A stretch of DNA of 64,000 bases from assembly GCF_021730435.1 (NCBI RefSeq), contig NZ_JABWGX010000018.1, positions 47,397 through 111,396 on the forward strand. Direction: 5' to 3'. The translations under genes and the position numbers were made by a program. The DNA is from Xanthobacter agilis. GTDB taxonomy: Bacteria > Pseudomonadota > Alphaproteobacteria > Rhizobiales > Xanthobacteraceae. The first letter of the stretch is position 1. Each line of letters begins with the position of its first letter. Below the pieces are notes generated by a model. That model was not told the DNA's origin. It did not search any database and was given only the letters and a program-made list of their open reading frames with translations. Shown here piece after piece: positions 25,858 through 34,709 of this stretch.

Positions 25858-27479
25858 GGCGTCTCCTCCTGGCCCGCGCGCCTTAAGGCGTCTGTCTGGG
25901 CGTCGTCTTGCTCATGGGTGGGCGCCGGCAGGGTGATGGCCACGGTCAGGCCCGCGCCCCGGCCGTCGCCGCCGGTATGGTCTTCCAGTGTGATCCGTCC
26001 ACCGTGCTGCGTCACGACCCATTCCGCAAGAGCGAGGCCGAGCCCGAAGCCCGAATGGCTGCTGGCGGCCCCGCGCACGAACCGCGCGAACAGGCGGTCG
26101 CGCTGCTCGGGCGGAATGCCGCGCCCGTCGTCCTCGACCGCGATCCGCACCCCATCCGGACCGCTCACCTGGCGCACGGTGATGCGCGACAGCGGCGCGC
26201 CGTGGCGCAGGGCATTGTCGATCAGCCCCTCCACCACCTGCCGCAGCCACTCGCGATCAGCGTGAACCAGCGGACCCGGCGCTGGCGCCTCCAGCACAAG
26301 GTGCACCCGCTGGCGCCGGGCCGGGACCTCGAAGCTCGCCACCGCCTCTTCGAGCAGGAACCGCACCGGTACGTCCTGGAACACGAGGTCGATCTCGCCG
26401 CTTTCCGAGCGCGCGATGCGCAGCAGGTCCTCCACCCGGCGGTTGAGCCGCACCGCGCGTTTGCGGATGGTTGTGAGCACGTTGCGGGCGAGATCCTCAG
26501 GGATGGCCGGCGCCCGCTGGGTCACGTCGCACTCGCCGATGATGACGGTCAGCGGGGTCCGCAATTCATGGCTCACATCAGCGAAAAAACGCCGGCGGGA
26601 GGTGTCGATGGCGGCAAGCCGGGTGTTGGCGGCGGTGAGGTCGGCGGTGCGCGCCGCGATGGTCCCCTCCAGCACCGCCCGGTCGGCGGCCACCTTGCGG
26701 GCCCGCCGGGCCAGGCGCTCGGCCATGCGGTTGAACTTGGCCATCAACAGGCCCAATTCGTCCCGCGAGCCGATGGCGAGGCGGGTCTCCAGCACGCCGG
26801 AGCCGATGGCGCCCGCCGCGCGGTCGATCTGTCGCAGCCGGGCCAGCAGCGGACGCGCGAGGGTGCGATGCAGCACCAGGGCCGCAGCCAGCACCAGGAC
26901 CACCAGAATCCCCGCGCCATAGCGCAGGCGCGTGGACAGCAGGCGCGCCTCCGCGCGGGCCTCGACCACGGCGCGGCGCTCGCTCTCCACCAATACCGAG
27001 AGCAGCGGACCGGCCGCCGCCGCGAATGCGTTGAGAGCCCCGCGCACCGCATCGCCGCGCCGCAACCTGTCGGCGTCCGCGATGGCGCGGCCGATCTGCC
27101 GGTCGAGCAGGCTGAAATCCGCTTTCAGATGCGCCAACAGCCGCGCCCGGCCCGAGCTTGCGGCCCCGGCGAGGTCTTCGGGCGTCTCGGCTGCCACCTT
27201 GTCCAGAACCGCGACCACCCGGTCACGCGCGCCGACGAGCCGCTCGCGGTCGGCGGTGGGATGGTCGGCGTCGGCCACGGCGGTGATGCCGAACTCGGAC
27301 AGGCGGGCGGAGGTTTCCGTCAGCAGGTCGAGCCGCCGCTGGGCGGCGATGGCGGCCTCGAGCGCCCGGTCGGTGGCGCCGAGCGCCAGCACGACGCCCC
27401 CCGCCGCCAGCACGCCGATAGCGGCGACGGCGACGATGACCGCGCCGAGCTTGAAGCGAATGGACCGGATGGACCCCAT
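25854..27479 (-). CDS. Membrane sensor histidine kinase
   Basis: 541 residues. Two membrane helices (about 11-33 and 188-206) bracket a periplasmic sensor of about 150 residues rich in Ala and Arg with no cysteines. A HAMP segment (207-262) and coiled coil lead to the HisKA domain with phospho-acceptor His304 in FFADVSHELRTPL, and a HATPase domain with GLIDNALRHG, EDDGRGIPPE and GFGLGLALAEW. Overlaps the response regulator gene by 4 bp. The signal sensed is unknown; methanol, formaldehyde or lanthanides are guesses from position. Confidence 0.93.
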   Translation of the reverse strand: MGSIRSIRFKLGAVIVAVAAIGVLAAGGVVLALGATDRALEAAIAAQRRLDLLTETSARLSEFGITAVADADHPTADRERLVGARDRVVAVLDKVAAETPEDLAGAASSGRARLLAHLKADFSLLDRQIGRAIADADRLRRGDAVRGALNAFAAAAGPLLSVLVESERRAVVEARAEARLLSTRLRYGAGILVVLVLAAALVLHRTLARPLLARLRQIDRAAGAIGSGVLETRLAIGSRDELGLLMAKFNRMAERLARRARKVAADRAVLEGTIAARTADLTAANTRLAAIDTSRRRFFADVSHELRTPLTVIIGECDVTQRAPAIPEDLARNVLTTIRKRAVRLNRRVEDLLRIARSESGEIDLVFQDVPVRFLLEEAVASFEVPARRQRVHLVLEAPAPGPLVHADREWLRQVVEGLIDNALRHGAPLSRITVRQVSGPDGVRIAVEDDGRGIPPEQRDRLFARFVRGAASSHSGFGLGLALAEWVVTQHGGRITLEDHTGGDGRGAGLTVAITLPAPTHEQDDAQTDALRRAGQEETP

Positions 27480-27570
27480 GGGATGTCGGCACGGCTCCGT
27501 GGCGCAGGCCCGCTCATGGCGCCGGCGTCATGCACCGTCCCGCGCCGCGGCCCTGCGGCGCACGGTGGAA

Positions 27571-27605
27571 GCCCCGCCCGTCGGCGTCAAGCCGGCGGGC
27601 GGGGC
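27571..27605 (-). terminator. Hairpin after secB
   Basis: GCCCCGCCCG (27571-27580) pairs with CGGGCGGGGC (27596-27605), with further pairing inside, 13 bases past the secB stop. No T run. Confidence 0.6.
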
Positions 27606-27617
27606 GATGCCGAGGCC

Positions 27618-28100
27618 TCAGGCCTGGCCGGAGGTGGCGAGCTTCTGCGCTTCCGCCTGCATGCGCTGCTGATAGAGGGCGGCGAAGTCCACCGGATCGA
27701 TCATCAGGGGCGGGAAGCCGCCGTTGCGCACCGCGTCGGCGATGATCTGGCGGGCGAACGGGAACAGGATGCGCGGGCACTCGATGAGCACCACCGGCTG
27801 CAGGCTCTGCTCAGGAATGCCCTGCACGCGGAACACGCCGGCATAGGTGAGCTCGAACGCGAACAGCGTGTCGGCGCCAACCTTGGCGCCACCTTCGATC
27901 TTCAGCTCCACCTCGAAATCGCCATTGCCGCCGGGCTTGGCGTTCACCTGGATCTGGATGTTCACATCCGGCTGGCTCGGAGGGGCGGCGAGGGAGCGCG
28001 GCGCATTGGGATTCTCGAACGAGAAGTCCTTGGTGTACTGCGCGAGCACGTTCAGTGACGGCGCCGGGTTCTGGGTGGGGCCGCCATTCTGCGTCGCCAT
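27618..28100 (-). CDS. secB: Protein-export chaperone SecB
   Basis: 160 residues. Tetrameric cytoplasmic chaperone that keeps Sec substrates unfolded and hands them to SecA. Matches SecB through LNVLAQYTKDFSFENPNAP, VNIQIQVNAKPGGNGDFEVE, LTYAGVFRVQGIPEQSLQPV and LIECPRILFPFARQIIAD. ATG 28100 is chosen because GGAG lies six bases upstream; ATGs at 28106 and 28112 are in frame. Divergent from the SDHAF4-like gene. Confidence 0.97.
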   Translation of the reverse strand: MATQNGGPTQNPAPSLNVLAQYTKDFSFENPNAPRSLAAPPSQPDVNIQIQVNAKPGGNGDFEVELKIEGGAKVGADTLFAFELTYAGVFRVQGIPEQSLQPVVLIECPRILFPFARQIIADAVRNGGFPPLMIDPVDFAALYQQRMQAEAQKLATSGQA

Positions 28101-28232
28101 GCGCATCTCCATATGTTGCAAGCTTTGATAAAGTGAGCCCGAAGGCGCGCGGTCCGCTACCATGCTTTGCCGCCGCCGTGCAAGGTTGCGGGCGCCGCAC
28201 CCGAAGACAGCGCAGAGCGCGGAGACGATCAG

Positions 28233-28454
28233 ATGACCCATGACACCCAAGGCGCGCTCCAGAGCACGCCCGAGACCGCCCCCAGAAAACCCCTCAGCGA
28301 GGCCGCCCGGCGCGCCCTCGCGGAAGCGGAAGCCCGCCGCGCCGCGGCCGATGCCACCCGCAAGGAACTGCCCAAGGAGATCAACGGGCGCAACGGCCCG
28401 GAGCCGGTCCGCTACGGCGATTGGGAAGTGGGCGGCATCACCAGCGACTTCTGA
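28233..28454 (+). CDS. SDHAF4/DUF1674-family small protein
   Basis: 73 residues. The C-terminus RYGDWEVGGITSDF is the hallmark of the DUF1674 family, which includes the succinate dehydrogenase assembly factor SDHAF4 (binds flavinylated SdhA). The middle is a charged Ala/Arg helix (SEAARRALAEAEARRAAAD). The bacterial protein's role in SDH assembly is inferred from the mitochondrial member. ATG 28233 fits the family length. No succinate dehydrogenase genes are in the window. Confidence 0.85.
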   Translation: MTHDTQGALQSTPETAPRKPLSEAARRALAEAEARRAAADATRKELPKEINGRNGPEPVRYGDWEVGGITSDF

Positions 28455-28715
28455 CCCATGCATGGCGCGCACGAGCCGCACGCTCCCATGCGGCTGCGTC
28501 TTGCTGGCTTCATCCGCGTCGAGTACGCTCGCGGCGCTATCCGGTGAACCGGCTCGGCTTGAGCCGGGCGCTGACAACAAGGGTAAGCGGCAGCCGACCG
28601 CTTTTCCGAAGGTTGCGGAAGCGGTCGTCCCGGTCGGGTGCCCCGTGTTGTGTCCAGAGGTCCTTCGGGCCGCTGGCTGCGGAAGACGCCCGGCCTGTTC
28701 TTTGGGAGGACGAAA
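28455..28715 (+). promoter_or_regulatory. fae upstream region with two hairpins
   Basis: This 261-bp gap holds CCGGCTC-GGCTT-GAGCCGG (28549-28567) and a longer stem at 28596-28626 (GACCGCTT..CCG against CGG AAGCGGTC with a two-base bulge). The second ends 90 bases before the fae ATG and would be in its 5' leader if transcription starts upstream. No gene is seen. Confidence 0.4.
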
Positions 28716-29222
28716 ATGGCCAAGATCGACAAGGTTCTGGTGGGTGAGGCTCTGGTGGGCGACGGCAACGAGGTCGCGCATATCGACCTGCTCATCGGCC
28801 CGCGCGGCAGCGCGGCGGAAACCGCCTTCTGCACCAGCCTGACCAACAACAAGGACGGCTTCACCAGCCTTCTGGCGGTGATCGCGCCGAACCTGCCGTG
28901 CAAGCCCAACACGGTGATGTTCAACAAGGTGACCATCAAGGACGCGCGCCAGGCGGTCCAGATGTTCGGACCGGCCCAGCATGGCGTCGCCAAGGCGGTG
29001 CAGGATGCGGTCGCCGAAGGCATCATCCCCCTGGACGAGGCCGACGACCTCTTCATCTGCGTCGGCGTGTTCATCCATTGGGAAGCGGCCGACGACGCCA
29101 AGATCCAGGCCTACAATTACGAGGCCACAAAGCTGTCCATCGCCCGCGCCGTCAAGGGTGAGCCTTCCGCCAAGGAAGCAACCGAAAAGCGCGATATCGT
29201 CAAGCACCCCTTCCAGGCTTAG
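28716..29222 (+). CDS. fae: Formaldehyde-activating enzyme
   Basis: 168 residues. Condenses formaldehyde with tetrahydromethanopterin to methylene-H4MPT, the entry step of the pathway whose later enzymes (MtdB, Mch, Fhc) are also in this window. The active-site His is His22 in [16 protein letters not shown]; other conserved blocks are TFCTSL-like [23 protein letters not shown] and [20 protein letters not shown]. The start has GGGAGGA eight bases upstream. Stand-alone gene ending at a strong hairpin; expected to be highly expressed. Confidence 0.98.
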   Translation: MAKIDKVLVGEALVGDGNEVAHIDLLIGPRGSAAETAFCTSLTNNKDGFTSLLAVIAPNLPCKPNTVMFNKVTIKDARQAVQMFGPAQHGVAKAVQDAVAEGIIPLDEADDLFICVGVFIHWEAADDAKIQAYNYEATKLSIARAVKGEPSAKEATEKRDIVKHPFQA

Positions 29223-29323
29223 GAAGGAGACCACCCTGGACAGGGTGCCCCCTCGCCCCTGACGAAGGGACTGCTCCAGCGGTTGGCCGCCATCTTCCTG
29301 GGTCGTTGACCTGTAGACGCACA

Positions 29324-29355
29324 ATCGCCGCCGGCTCCCGCGAGCCGGCGGCGAT
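29324..29355. terminator. Bidirectional terminator after fae
   Basis: ATCGCCGCCGGCTC (29324-29337) and GAGCCGGCGGCGAT (29342-29355) form a perfect 14-bp stem, followed by CTTCATT. It lies between fae and the convergent beta-propeller gene. Confidence 0.8.
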
Positions 29356-29402
29356 CTTCATTCCATGGGCAACCCTTCATTCTGGGGCGAGGGTTGCCGC
29401 GC

Positions 29403-30368
29403 TCACTCCCCATGGCGAATGAAGGCGCCGAAGGCGCGCGGCCCGTCGCCCAACGGCAAGGTCGCCACGGCCTTCAGCGCCTCGGTGTCGATCACCGAGA
29501 GCGAATTGTCGAACCAGTTCGCCACATAGACCCGGCGGCCGTCGCCGCTCGCGTCGATGCCTTCGGGATACTCGCCGACGGCGATCCGCCCCAGATCCTT
29601 CAGCGTCGTCAGGTCGAACACACTCACCGTGCCCGCATATTGATTGGTGACGAAGGCCCGCCCGTGGGCGAGGGCGACGCCATAGGGCCGCTCGCCCACC
29701 TTCACCGTGGCGACGACCGCGCGGGCGGCAAGATCGATCACCGACACGTCATTGGAGCCCACATTGGCGGTGTAGGCGCGCCGGCCCTGCGCATCGACGG
29801 TGACGCCGAACGGCCGGGTGCCGACGGGGATCACCGCCACCCGGTTCAGGCTCCCGGTGTCGATGACGGAGACGGTGTCGTCGTCGCGATCCGCCGTGAG
29901 CACGAAGGCGCCATCGGGCGTGACCGCCACCCCCGACGGCGAAGCGCCGGTCTGCGCCTCCCGGTGCGTCTCCGGCGAGGCGGGGTCGATGACCAGAAGC
30001 CGCTTGGCATACCAGTCGGCCACGAATACGGGAGCCCCCGCCGGCGCCACCGCGATGCCCAGCGGACCGCCCCCCACCGGCCAGCGCGCCAGCACCTGCC
30101 GGCTTGCCGCATCGATGACGGTGACCGTCTTGTCGTCCGGGCTCGTCACATAGGCGCGCCGCCCGTCATGGGTCACGGCGATGCCGGCCGGAGCGCCAGG
30201 CACCGGGATCTGTGCCTTGACCACGCCCGCAGCCTTCCCCTCGGTGGACAGATCCACCACCGCCACCCGATTGGCCGGCTGCTCGGTGACGAACGCCTCC
30301 TCGGCCCGCGCCGTCGTCACCGCGCCCAGCAGGAGCGCGATGGCGAGGCGCGCGCGGCGCGCTCTCAC
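29403..30368 (-). CDS. Periplasmic YVTN-type beta-propeller protein
   Basis: 321 residues with a signal peptide (LAIALLLGAVTTARAEE). At least six repeats of the type VAVTPDGAFVLTADRDDDTV / SVIDTGS are visible, building a seven-bladed propeller like YncE. Such proteins are frequent in PQQ-dehydrogenase clusters but their role is unproven; binding of metal, quinone enzyme or DNA has been suggested for relatives. Start is GTG 30368, overlapping the upstream stop (GTGA). Operon with the MxaD-like and DUF3280-type genes. Confidence 0.85.
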   Translation of the reverse strand: MRARRARLAIALLLGAVTTARAEEAFVTEQPANRVAVVDLSTEGKAAGVVKAQIPVPGAPAGIAVTHDGRRAYVTSPDDKTVTVIDAASRQVLARWPVGGGPLGIAVAPAGAPVFVADWYAKRLLVIDPASPETHREAQTGASPSGVAVTPDGAFVLTADRDDDTVSVIDTGSLNRVAVIPVGTRPFGVTVDAQGRRAYTANVGSNDVSVIDLAARAVVATVKVGERPYGVALAHGRAFVTNQYAGTVSVFDLTTLKDLGRIAVGEYPEGIDASGDGRRVYVANWFDNSLSVIDTEALKAVATLPLGDGPRAFGAFIRHGE

Positions 30369-30904
30369 GACGGCCCCTTCTCCAGCTTCGCCTTCAGGGC
30401 GTCGAGGCCGGCGCGGTAGACGCCGGTGATGGCCGCCACCGCCGCCTCGTCGCTCAGTTCCGGCGGCGGGTCATTGTTGGGGTAGCCGCGATAGAAGGCG
30501 CCCTTCCATTCCACCTTGGAATGGGTGGCGTCGATGGGTTCCACCGTGATGGTGGAGGAATAATTGGTCACCGGCAGAACTTTCACATCCACATCGGTGA
30601 TGCGATAGGAATAGCTCATTTTCTCGGGCTCGAACTTGTAGAGCACCTCGTCGATGGTGCCGCCCCCGGTGAGGGTGAGCTTGCGCGTGGCGTCGACCGC
30701 GTTGCCGCCCTGGCCGGCGTTGGCGGTGATCGCCGGATGCCAGCTCATGTCCTGGAAATTGCCGATGGCGGCCCACACCTTGTCCGCCGGAGCGGCGATC
30801 TCCACGGTCTCCGTCACCTTCTTGCGCGTGGGCCCATGGGCATCCGCGGCGAGCGGCGACAAGACGATCGCGGCCGCCATCGCGGCGGTCAAAACGTGTT
30901 TCAT
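30365..30904 (-). CDS. Periplasmic SRPBCC-domain protein, MxaD-like
   Basis: 179 residues. Signal peptide AAMAAAIVLSPLAADAHG; then an SRPBCC/Bet v1-type fold with VTETVEIAAPADKVWAAIGN, SWHPAITANAGQGG, SYSYRITDVDVKVLPVTNYS and SKVEWKGAFYRGY. It resembles MxaD, the 17-kDa periplasmic protein thought to aid electron transfer between methanol dehydrogenase and its cytochrome. Since the window has xoxF and no mxaF, it may do this for XoxF-XoxG. Middle gene of a three-gene minus-strand arm. Confidence 0.85.
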   Translation of the reverse strand: MKHVLTAAMAAAIVLSPLAADAHGPTRKKVTETVEIAAPADKVWAAIGNFQDMSWHPAITANAGQGGNAVDATRKLTLTGGGTIDEVLYKFEPEKMSYSYRITDVDVKVLPVTNYSSTITVEPIDATHSKVEWKGAFYRGYPNNDPPPELSDEAAVAAITGVYRAGLDALKAKLEKGPS

Positions 30905-30964
30905 CAGGCGTTCCTTCCCTACCGACTTCGATTGCAAAAATTGTTCGTGTTGCCGCCGCCCCGC

Positions 30965-31486
30965 TCAGGGGTCGAGCGGTGGCTGGCCCGGCGCCAGGAT
31001 GCGGTTCTTCACCAGATAGCGCACGCCGCGCAGCCAGGATTCGTCCGTATTGCCGCGAATATCCACCTGCCCCGCGCGCAGCACGCGGCCATCCTCCCCG
31101 GTCTCGCGCACTTCCAGCACGAACGACAGGATGAGGTTGGAAATCTTGCGGATCACCCCCACCACTTCCAGCCTGGCCCCGGCATCGCGGGCGATCTCCC
31201 GCTCGCAGCCGTTGCATTTGTAGAAGGGGGCAAGATCGGCGATCCGCGCAGCCTCTGGGGCAAGATCCACCAGTGTCATGTCGCCCGATTGCGCCAGAAG
31301 AGCCTCGAGCTCCCCATTGATGCGCTTGAGGCGCTCGGCCTGCTCGGCCAAGACCTGCGGACGGGTGTCCAGGGTGTCATCGAAAAACTCGAAGCCGAAC
31401 AGGGCCGTCTTCACCGGCGCCGCGGAGACGACGGCGGGCGACAACACAAACAGTGCCGTTGCGGCAAGAAACACCGATTTTTTCAT
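30965..31486 (-). CDS. Exported DUF3280-type protein of the quinoprotein cluster
   Basis: 173 residues. Signal peptide VFLAATALFVLSPAVVSAAP; mature part begins VKTALFGFEFFDDTLDT and contains a C-x2-C pair in FYKCNGCEREIARDAGARLEVVG. The DVRGN-like segment AGQVDIRGNTDESWLRGVRYL near the end is typical of this family, which is met next to PQQ-dependent alcohol dehydrogenases. No activity known. First gene of the arm divergent from the lutA-like gene; the C-x2-C could bind a metal. Confidence 0.8.
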   Translation of the reverse strand: MKKSVFLAATALFVLSPAVVSAAPVKTALFGFEFFDDTLDTRPQVLAEQAERLKRINGELEALLAQSGDMTLVDLAPEAARIADLAPFYKCNGCEREIARDAGARLEVVGVIRKISNLILSFVLEVRETGEDGRVLRAGQVDIRGNTDESWLRGVRYLVKNRILAPGQPPLDP

Positions 31487-31642
31487 TATATGCACCTGAA
31501 CGGGGCGCAGCGTGTCACAGTCTTGCGGCCTCGGGCAAGACCGGAACATCTTATTCTTTCCTTATATATATCCGGTTGCGTGGCGGGCGCGATGGTGCCT
31601 AGATCTCCCTCCCCGGAACGGAACCCGCAAGGTGCTGAAGCG

Positions 31643-32863
31643 ATGTCGAGCCTGCGCGCACGCCTCCTCGCCGCTGCCGTAGCGGCGCTTTGCGTAGGCG
31701 GGCCGATGCCGCTTCGGGCGCAGCCCGCGTCACCGGAAGCCGCCGCGCCCACGGTGCTGGAGATCCCCATCGGCCTCCTCACCCGCGAGGTGCCACCGCC
31801 CCCGCTCTATGACCTGCTCGCCGTGCCGGAAGACGACGCGGTGGCTGGCGCCGCGCTGGCCATCAAGGACAACAATTCCACCGGCGCCTTCACCGGCCAG
31901 CACTTCACGCTCAACACCGCCACCCTCGCCGAGGGTGATGATCCGGTGGCCGCCGCCAAGGCTCTGGTGGACGGCGGCAACCACTTCCTCATCGTGAACC
32001 TGCCGGCGGACCAGTTGATCGCGGTCGCCGACGCGGTGAAGCCGCTTGGCGGCGTGGTCTTCAACGTGGGGGCCCTGGACGACACCTTGCGGGCCGACCA
32101 GTGCCGCGCCAACGTGTTCCACATCGCCCCAAGCCGCGCCATGCTGGCCGACGCCCTCGCCCAGTTCCTGGCGGTGAAGCGCTGGACCAAGCTGTTCCTG
32201 GTGGTGGGTCCGCAGCCGGACGACATCGCCTATGGGGAGGCGGTCAAGCGGGCGGCGCGCAAGTTCGGCCTGAAGATCGTCGCCGAGAAGCCCTGGACCT
32301 TCGGCCCGCTCGCCCGCGAGCGCTCGGACAGCATCACACGTTCCGACGCCCTGGTGTTCACCCGCGGCGTCGACGCCGATGTGCTCGTGGTGGCGGACGA
32401 GGCCAACGACTTCGGCACCTTTATCCCCTTCCGCACCGCCGAACCGAGGCTGGTTGTGGGCACCCAGGGCCTCACCGCCTCCACCTGGCACCAGGCCCAG
32501 GATGCCTGGGGTTCGGCCCAGCTCCAGAGCCGGTTCCTGCGCGGCGCCAACCGCACCATGCGGCCCACCGATTATCAGGCCTGGCTCGCCGCGCGCATGG
32601 TGGGAGAGGCGGCGACCCGCGCCAAGGATGCATCCCCCGCCGCCATTGCCGACTATCTGCGCTCGCCCGATTTCTCCATCGCCGCGTTCAAGGGCGTGCC
32701 GCTCTCGGTGCGGCCCTGGGACCAGCAGGTGCGCCAGCCATTGCTGATCGCACAGCCCTTCGCCATTGTTGCGGTGGCGCCGGAAGACGGTTTCCTGCAC
32801 CAGCATACGCCCCTCGACACGCTGGGTTTCGACCAGCCCGAATCCAAGTGCCGCCTGAAATAG
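31643..32863 (+). CDS. lutA: PQQ/lanthanide-associated ABC transporter substrate-binding protein
   Basis: 406 residues with a signal peptide (AAVAALCVGGPMPLRAQP). A periplasmic type I binding fold (VPEDDAVAGAALAIKDNNST, VVFNVGALDDTLRADQCRANVFHIAPS, GTQGLTASTWHQAQDAWGSAQLQ). It heads the conserved set: binding protein, YVTN protein, ATPase, ABC-2 permease. That set corresponds to the lut genes of Methylorubrum extorquens and ped genes of Pseudomonas putida, needed for lanthanide-dependent growth. Symbol assigned by gene order and family, not by alignment. ATG 31643 opens the signal peptide. Confidence 0.8.
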   Translation: MSSLRARLLAAAVAALCVGGPMPLRAQPASPEAAAPTVLEIPIGLLTREVPPPPLYDLLAVPEDDAVAGAALAIKDNNSTGAFTGQHFTLNTATLAEGDDPVAAAKALVDGGNHFLIVNLPADQLIAVADAVKPLGGVVFNVGALDDTLRADQCRANVFHIAPSRAMLADALAQFLAVKRWTKLFLVVGPQPDDIAYGEAVKRAARKFGLKIVAEKPWTFGPLARERSDSITRSDALVFTRGVDADVLVVADEANDFGTFIPFRTAEPRLVVGTQGLTASTWHQAQDAWGSAQLQSRFLRGANRTMRPTDYQAWLAARMVGEAATRAKDASPAAIADYLRSPDFSIAAFKGVPLSVRPWDQQVRQPLLIAQPFAIVAVAPEDGFLHQHTPLDTLGFDQPESKCRLK

Positions 32864-32939
32864 GCCAATTATTCCAAGAGCCGCGCCAACGGCTGGATTC
32901 CAGATAAGGGGCGATGCGCCCCGCACCGGGAGGATGAAC

Positions 32940-33938
32940 ATGATCGCCTTTCGCCCGCCGACGTCCCTGCGCGTGCTATCGGCCGCGCTGATGGGCGCCG
33001 TCGTGCTGGTCGCGGCCGAGGGGGCGAGCGCCGGCATGGCCTATGTCTCCAACGAGAGCGGCAATTCCATCACCGCCATCGACACCGCCACCCTCACCGT
33101 GACCCAGACCGCCAAGGTGGGCCGCCGCCCGCGCGGCATCATCATGAGCCCCGACGGCAAGGTGATCTATCTGTGCGCCAGCGACGATCACTCGGTGCAG
33201 GTGATCGACCCCGCCACGCTCAAGGTGCTGCGCAAGCTCAAGTCCGGGCAGGACCCGGAACTGTTCGCCCTGCACCCCTCCGGCAACCCGCTCTACATCG
33301 CCAATGAGAACGACAACCAGGTCACCGTGCTCGACGTGGAGAAGAACAAGGTGGTGGCACAGGTGCCGGTGGGCACCGAGCCCGAAGGCATGGCGGTGAG
33401 CCCGGACGGCAAGATCCTGGTGGCCACCTCCGAAACCACCAACATGGCCCATTTTATCGACACCGAGACCTACAAGATCGTCGCCAACGTGCTGGTGGGC
33501 GCGCGCCCACGCTTCGCCGAATTCACCCGCGACGGCAAGAAGCTGTTCGTCTCGGCGGAGGTCGGCGGCACGGTGTCGGTGATCGATCCGGAAACGCGCA
33601 AGATCATCAAGAAGATCGAGTTCAAGATCCCCGGCGTCTCGAAGGAGACCATCCAGCCGGTGGGCGTGCGTGTCACCCGCGACGGCAAGACCGCCTTCGT
33701 GGCCCTCGGTCCGGCCAACCGCGTCGCGGTGGTGAATGCCGAGACCTACGCGGTCGAGGACTATCTGCTGGTGGGCCAACGGGTGTGGCAGCTCGCGTTC
33801 ACGCCCGACGAGAAGCAGCTCTTCACCACCAACGGCAATTCCAACGATGTGTCGGTGATCGACGTGCCGGCCCGCAAGGTGGTGAAATCCATCAAGGCGG
33901 GCGGCGCCCCTTGGGGTGTCGTGGTGGCGCCGCAATAG
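32940..33938 (+). CDS. Periplasmic YVTN beta-propeller of the PQQ-ABC cluster
   Basis: 332 residues. Signal peptide LRVLSAALMGAVVLVAAEGASA, then seven propeller blades with the repeat AYVSNESGNSITAIDTATL, YIANENDNQVTVLDVEKN and so on. It is the type constantly found between the binding protein and ATPase of the quinoprotein-linked ABC transporter. The ATG at 32940 has GGGAGG six bases upstream; ATG 32934 directly abuts that site and is less likely. A role in periplasmic metal or cofactor handling is inferred from context. Confidence 0.87.
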   Translation: MIAFRPPTSLRVLSAALMGAVVLVAAEGASAGMAYVSNESGNSITAIDTATLTVTQTAKVGRRPRGIIMSPDGKVIYLCASDDHSVQVIDPATLKVLRKLKSGQDPELFALHPSGNPLYIANENDNQVTVLDVEKNKVVAQVPVGTEPEGMAVSPDGKILVATSETTNMAHFIDTETYKIVANVLVGARPRFAEFTRDGKKLFVSAEVGGTVSVIDPETRKIIKKIEFKIPGVSKETIQPVGVRVTRDGKTAFVALGPANRVAVVNAETYAVEDYLLVGQRVWQLAFTPDEKQLFTTNGNSNDVSVIDVPARKVVKSIKAGGAPWGVVVAPQ

Positions 33939-33953
33939 GCCGGCTGGAGATCC

Positions 33954-34709
33954 ATGATGGAGGAGCCGCAAGGCGTGCCGGCGCTGGATGTCGCCGGCGT
34001 GAGCCACAGCTTCGGCCGCCGCAGGGCGCTGGACGACGTGTCGTTCCAGGTGCCGCGGGGCCGCTTCGTGGCCCTGCTCGGGCCCAATGGCGCGGGCAAG
34101 ACCACGCTGTTCTCGCTGGTGACCCGGCTTTATGCGTGCCGCTCCGGTGCGGTGCGCATCTTCGGCCAGGACGTGTCACGCGCGCCGTCGGCCGCGCTGG
34201 GCGAGCTGGGCGTGGTGTTCCAGAGCCGCACCCTCGATCTTGATCTCACGGTGCGGCAGAACCTCATCTATCACGCCGCCCTGCATGGCCTCGCCGGAGC
34301 CGCGAGCGCCGTGCGCATAACCGGGCTGCTGGCCCTGGTGGGGCTCCAGGAGCGCGCGAACGACAAGGTGCGCACCCTCTCCGGCGGGCAGGCGCGGCGG
34401 GTGGAAATCGCCCGCGCCCTGGTCCACCGCCCGCGCCTGCTCCTGCTGGACGAGGCGACCGTGGGGCTGGACCTTGCCTCGCGCCGCGCCATCGTCGCCT
34501 TGGTGCGGGACCTGGTGCGGGAGGAGGGCCTCGCCGTGCTGTGGGCCACCCACATTTTCGACGAGGTCACCGCCACCGACGAGGTCCATGTGCTGCACCG
34601 CGGGCGCATCATCGCCGCCGGCACGGCCGCCGATCTCGCCGGTGAAGGCGCCTCCCTGGAGGCCGCCTTCCGCGCCCTCACGGAGCGGGACGAGGGCGAG
34701 GCCGCATGA
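33954..34709 (+). CDS. lutE: PQQ/lanthanide-associated ABC transporter ATPase
   Basis: 251 residues. Complete ABC ATPase: Walker A GPNGAGKTT, Q-loop VVFQSRTLD, signature LSGGQARRVEIARAL, Walker B LLLLDEATVGLD and H-loop WATHIF. The family is that of the ABC-2 type ATPases in PQQ-dependent alcohol dehydrogenase clusters. It starts 15 bp after the YVTN gene and its stop overlaps the permease start by 4 bp. In M. extorquens the equivalent LutE is needed for lanthanide uptake to the cytoplasm. Confidence 0.87.
   Translation: MMEEPQGVPALDVAGVSHSFGRRRALDDVSFQVPRGRFVALLGPNGAGKTTLFSLVTRLYACRSGAVRIFGQDVSRAPSAALGELGVVFQSRTLDLDLTVRQNLIYHAALHGLAGAASAVRITGLLALVGLQERANDKVRTLSGGQARRVEIARALVHRPRLLLLDEATVGLDLASRRAIVALVRDLVREEGLAVLWATHIFDEVTATDEVHVLHRGRIIAAGTAADLAGEGASLEAAFRALTERDEGEAA

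Noticed and set aside
27618..29324. 568-codon minus-strand frame joining secB with the region opposite fae
   Set aside because: Only the C-terminal 160 codons are SecB; the rest is antisense to fae and the SDHAF4-like gene.
30521..31642. Long N-terminal extension of the lutA-like frame
   Set aside because: It is antisense to the MxaD-like and DUF3280 genes; the signal peptide at 31643 marks the true start.
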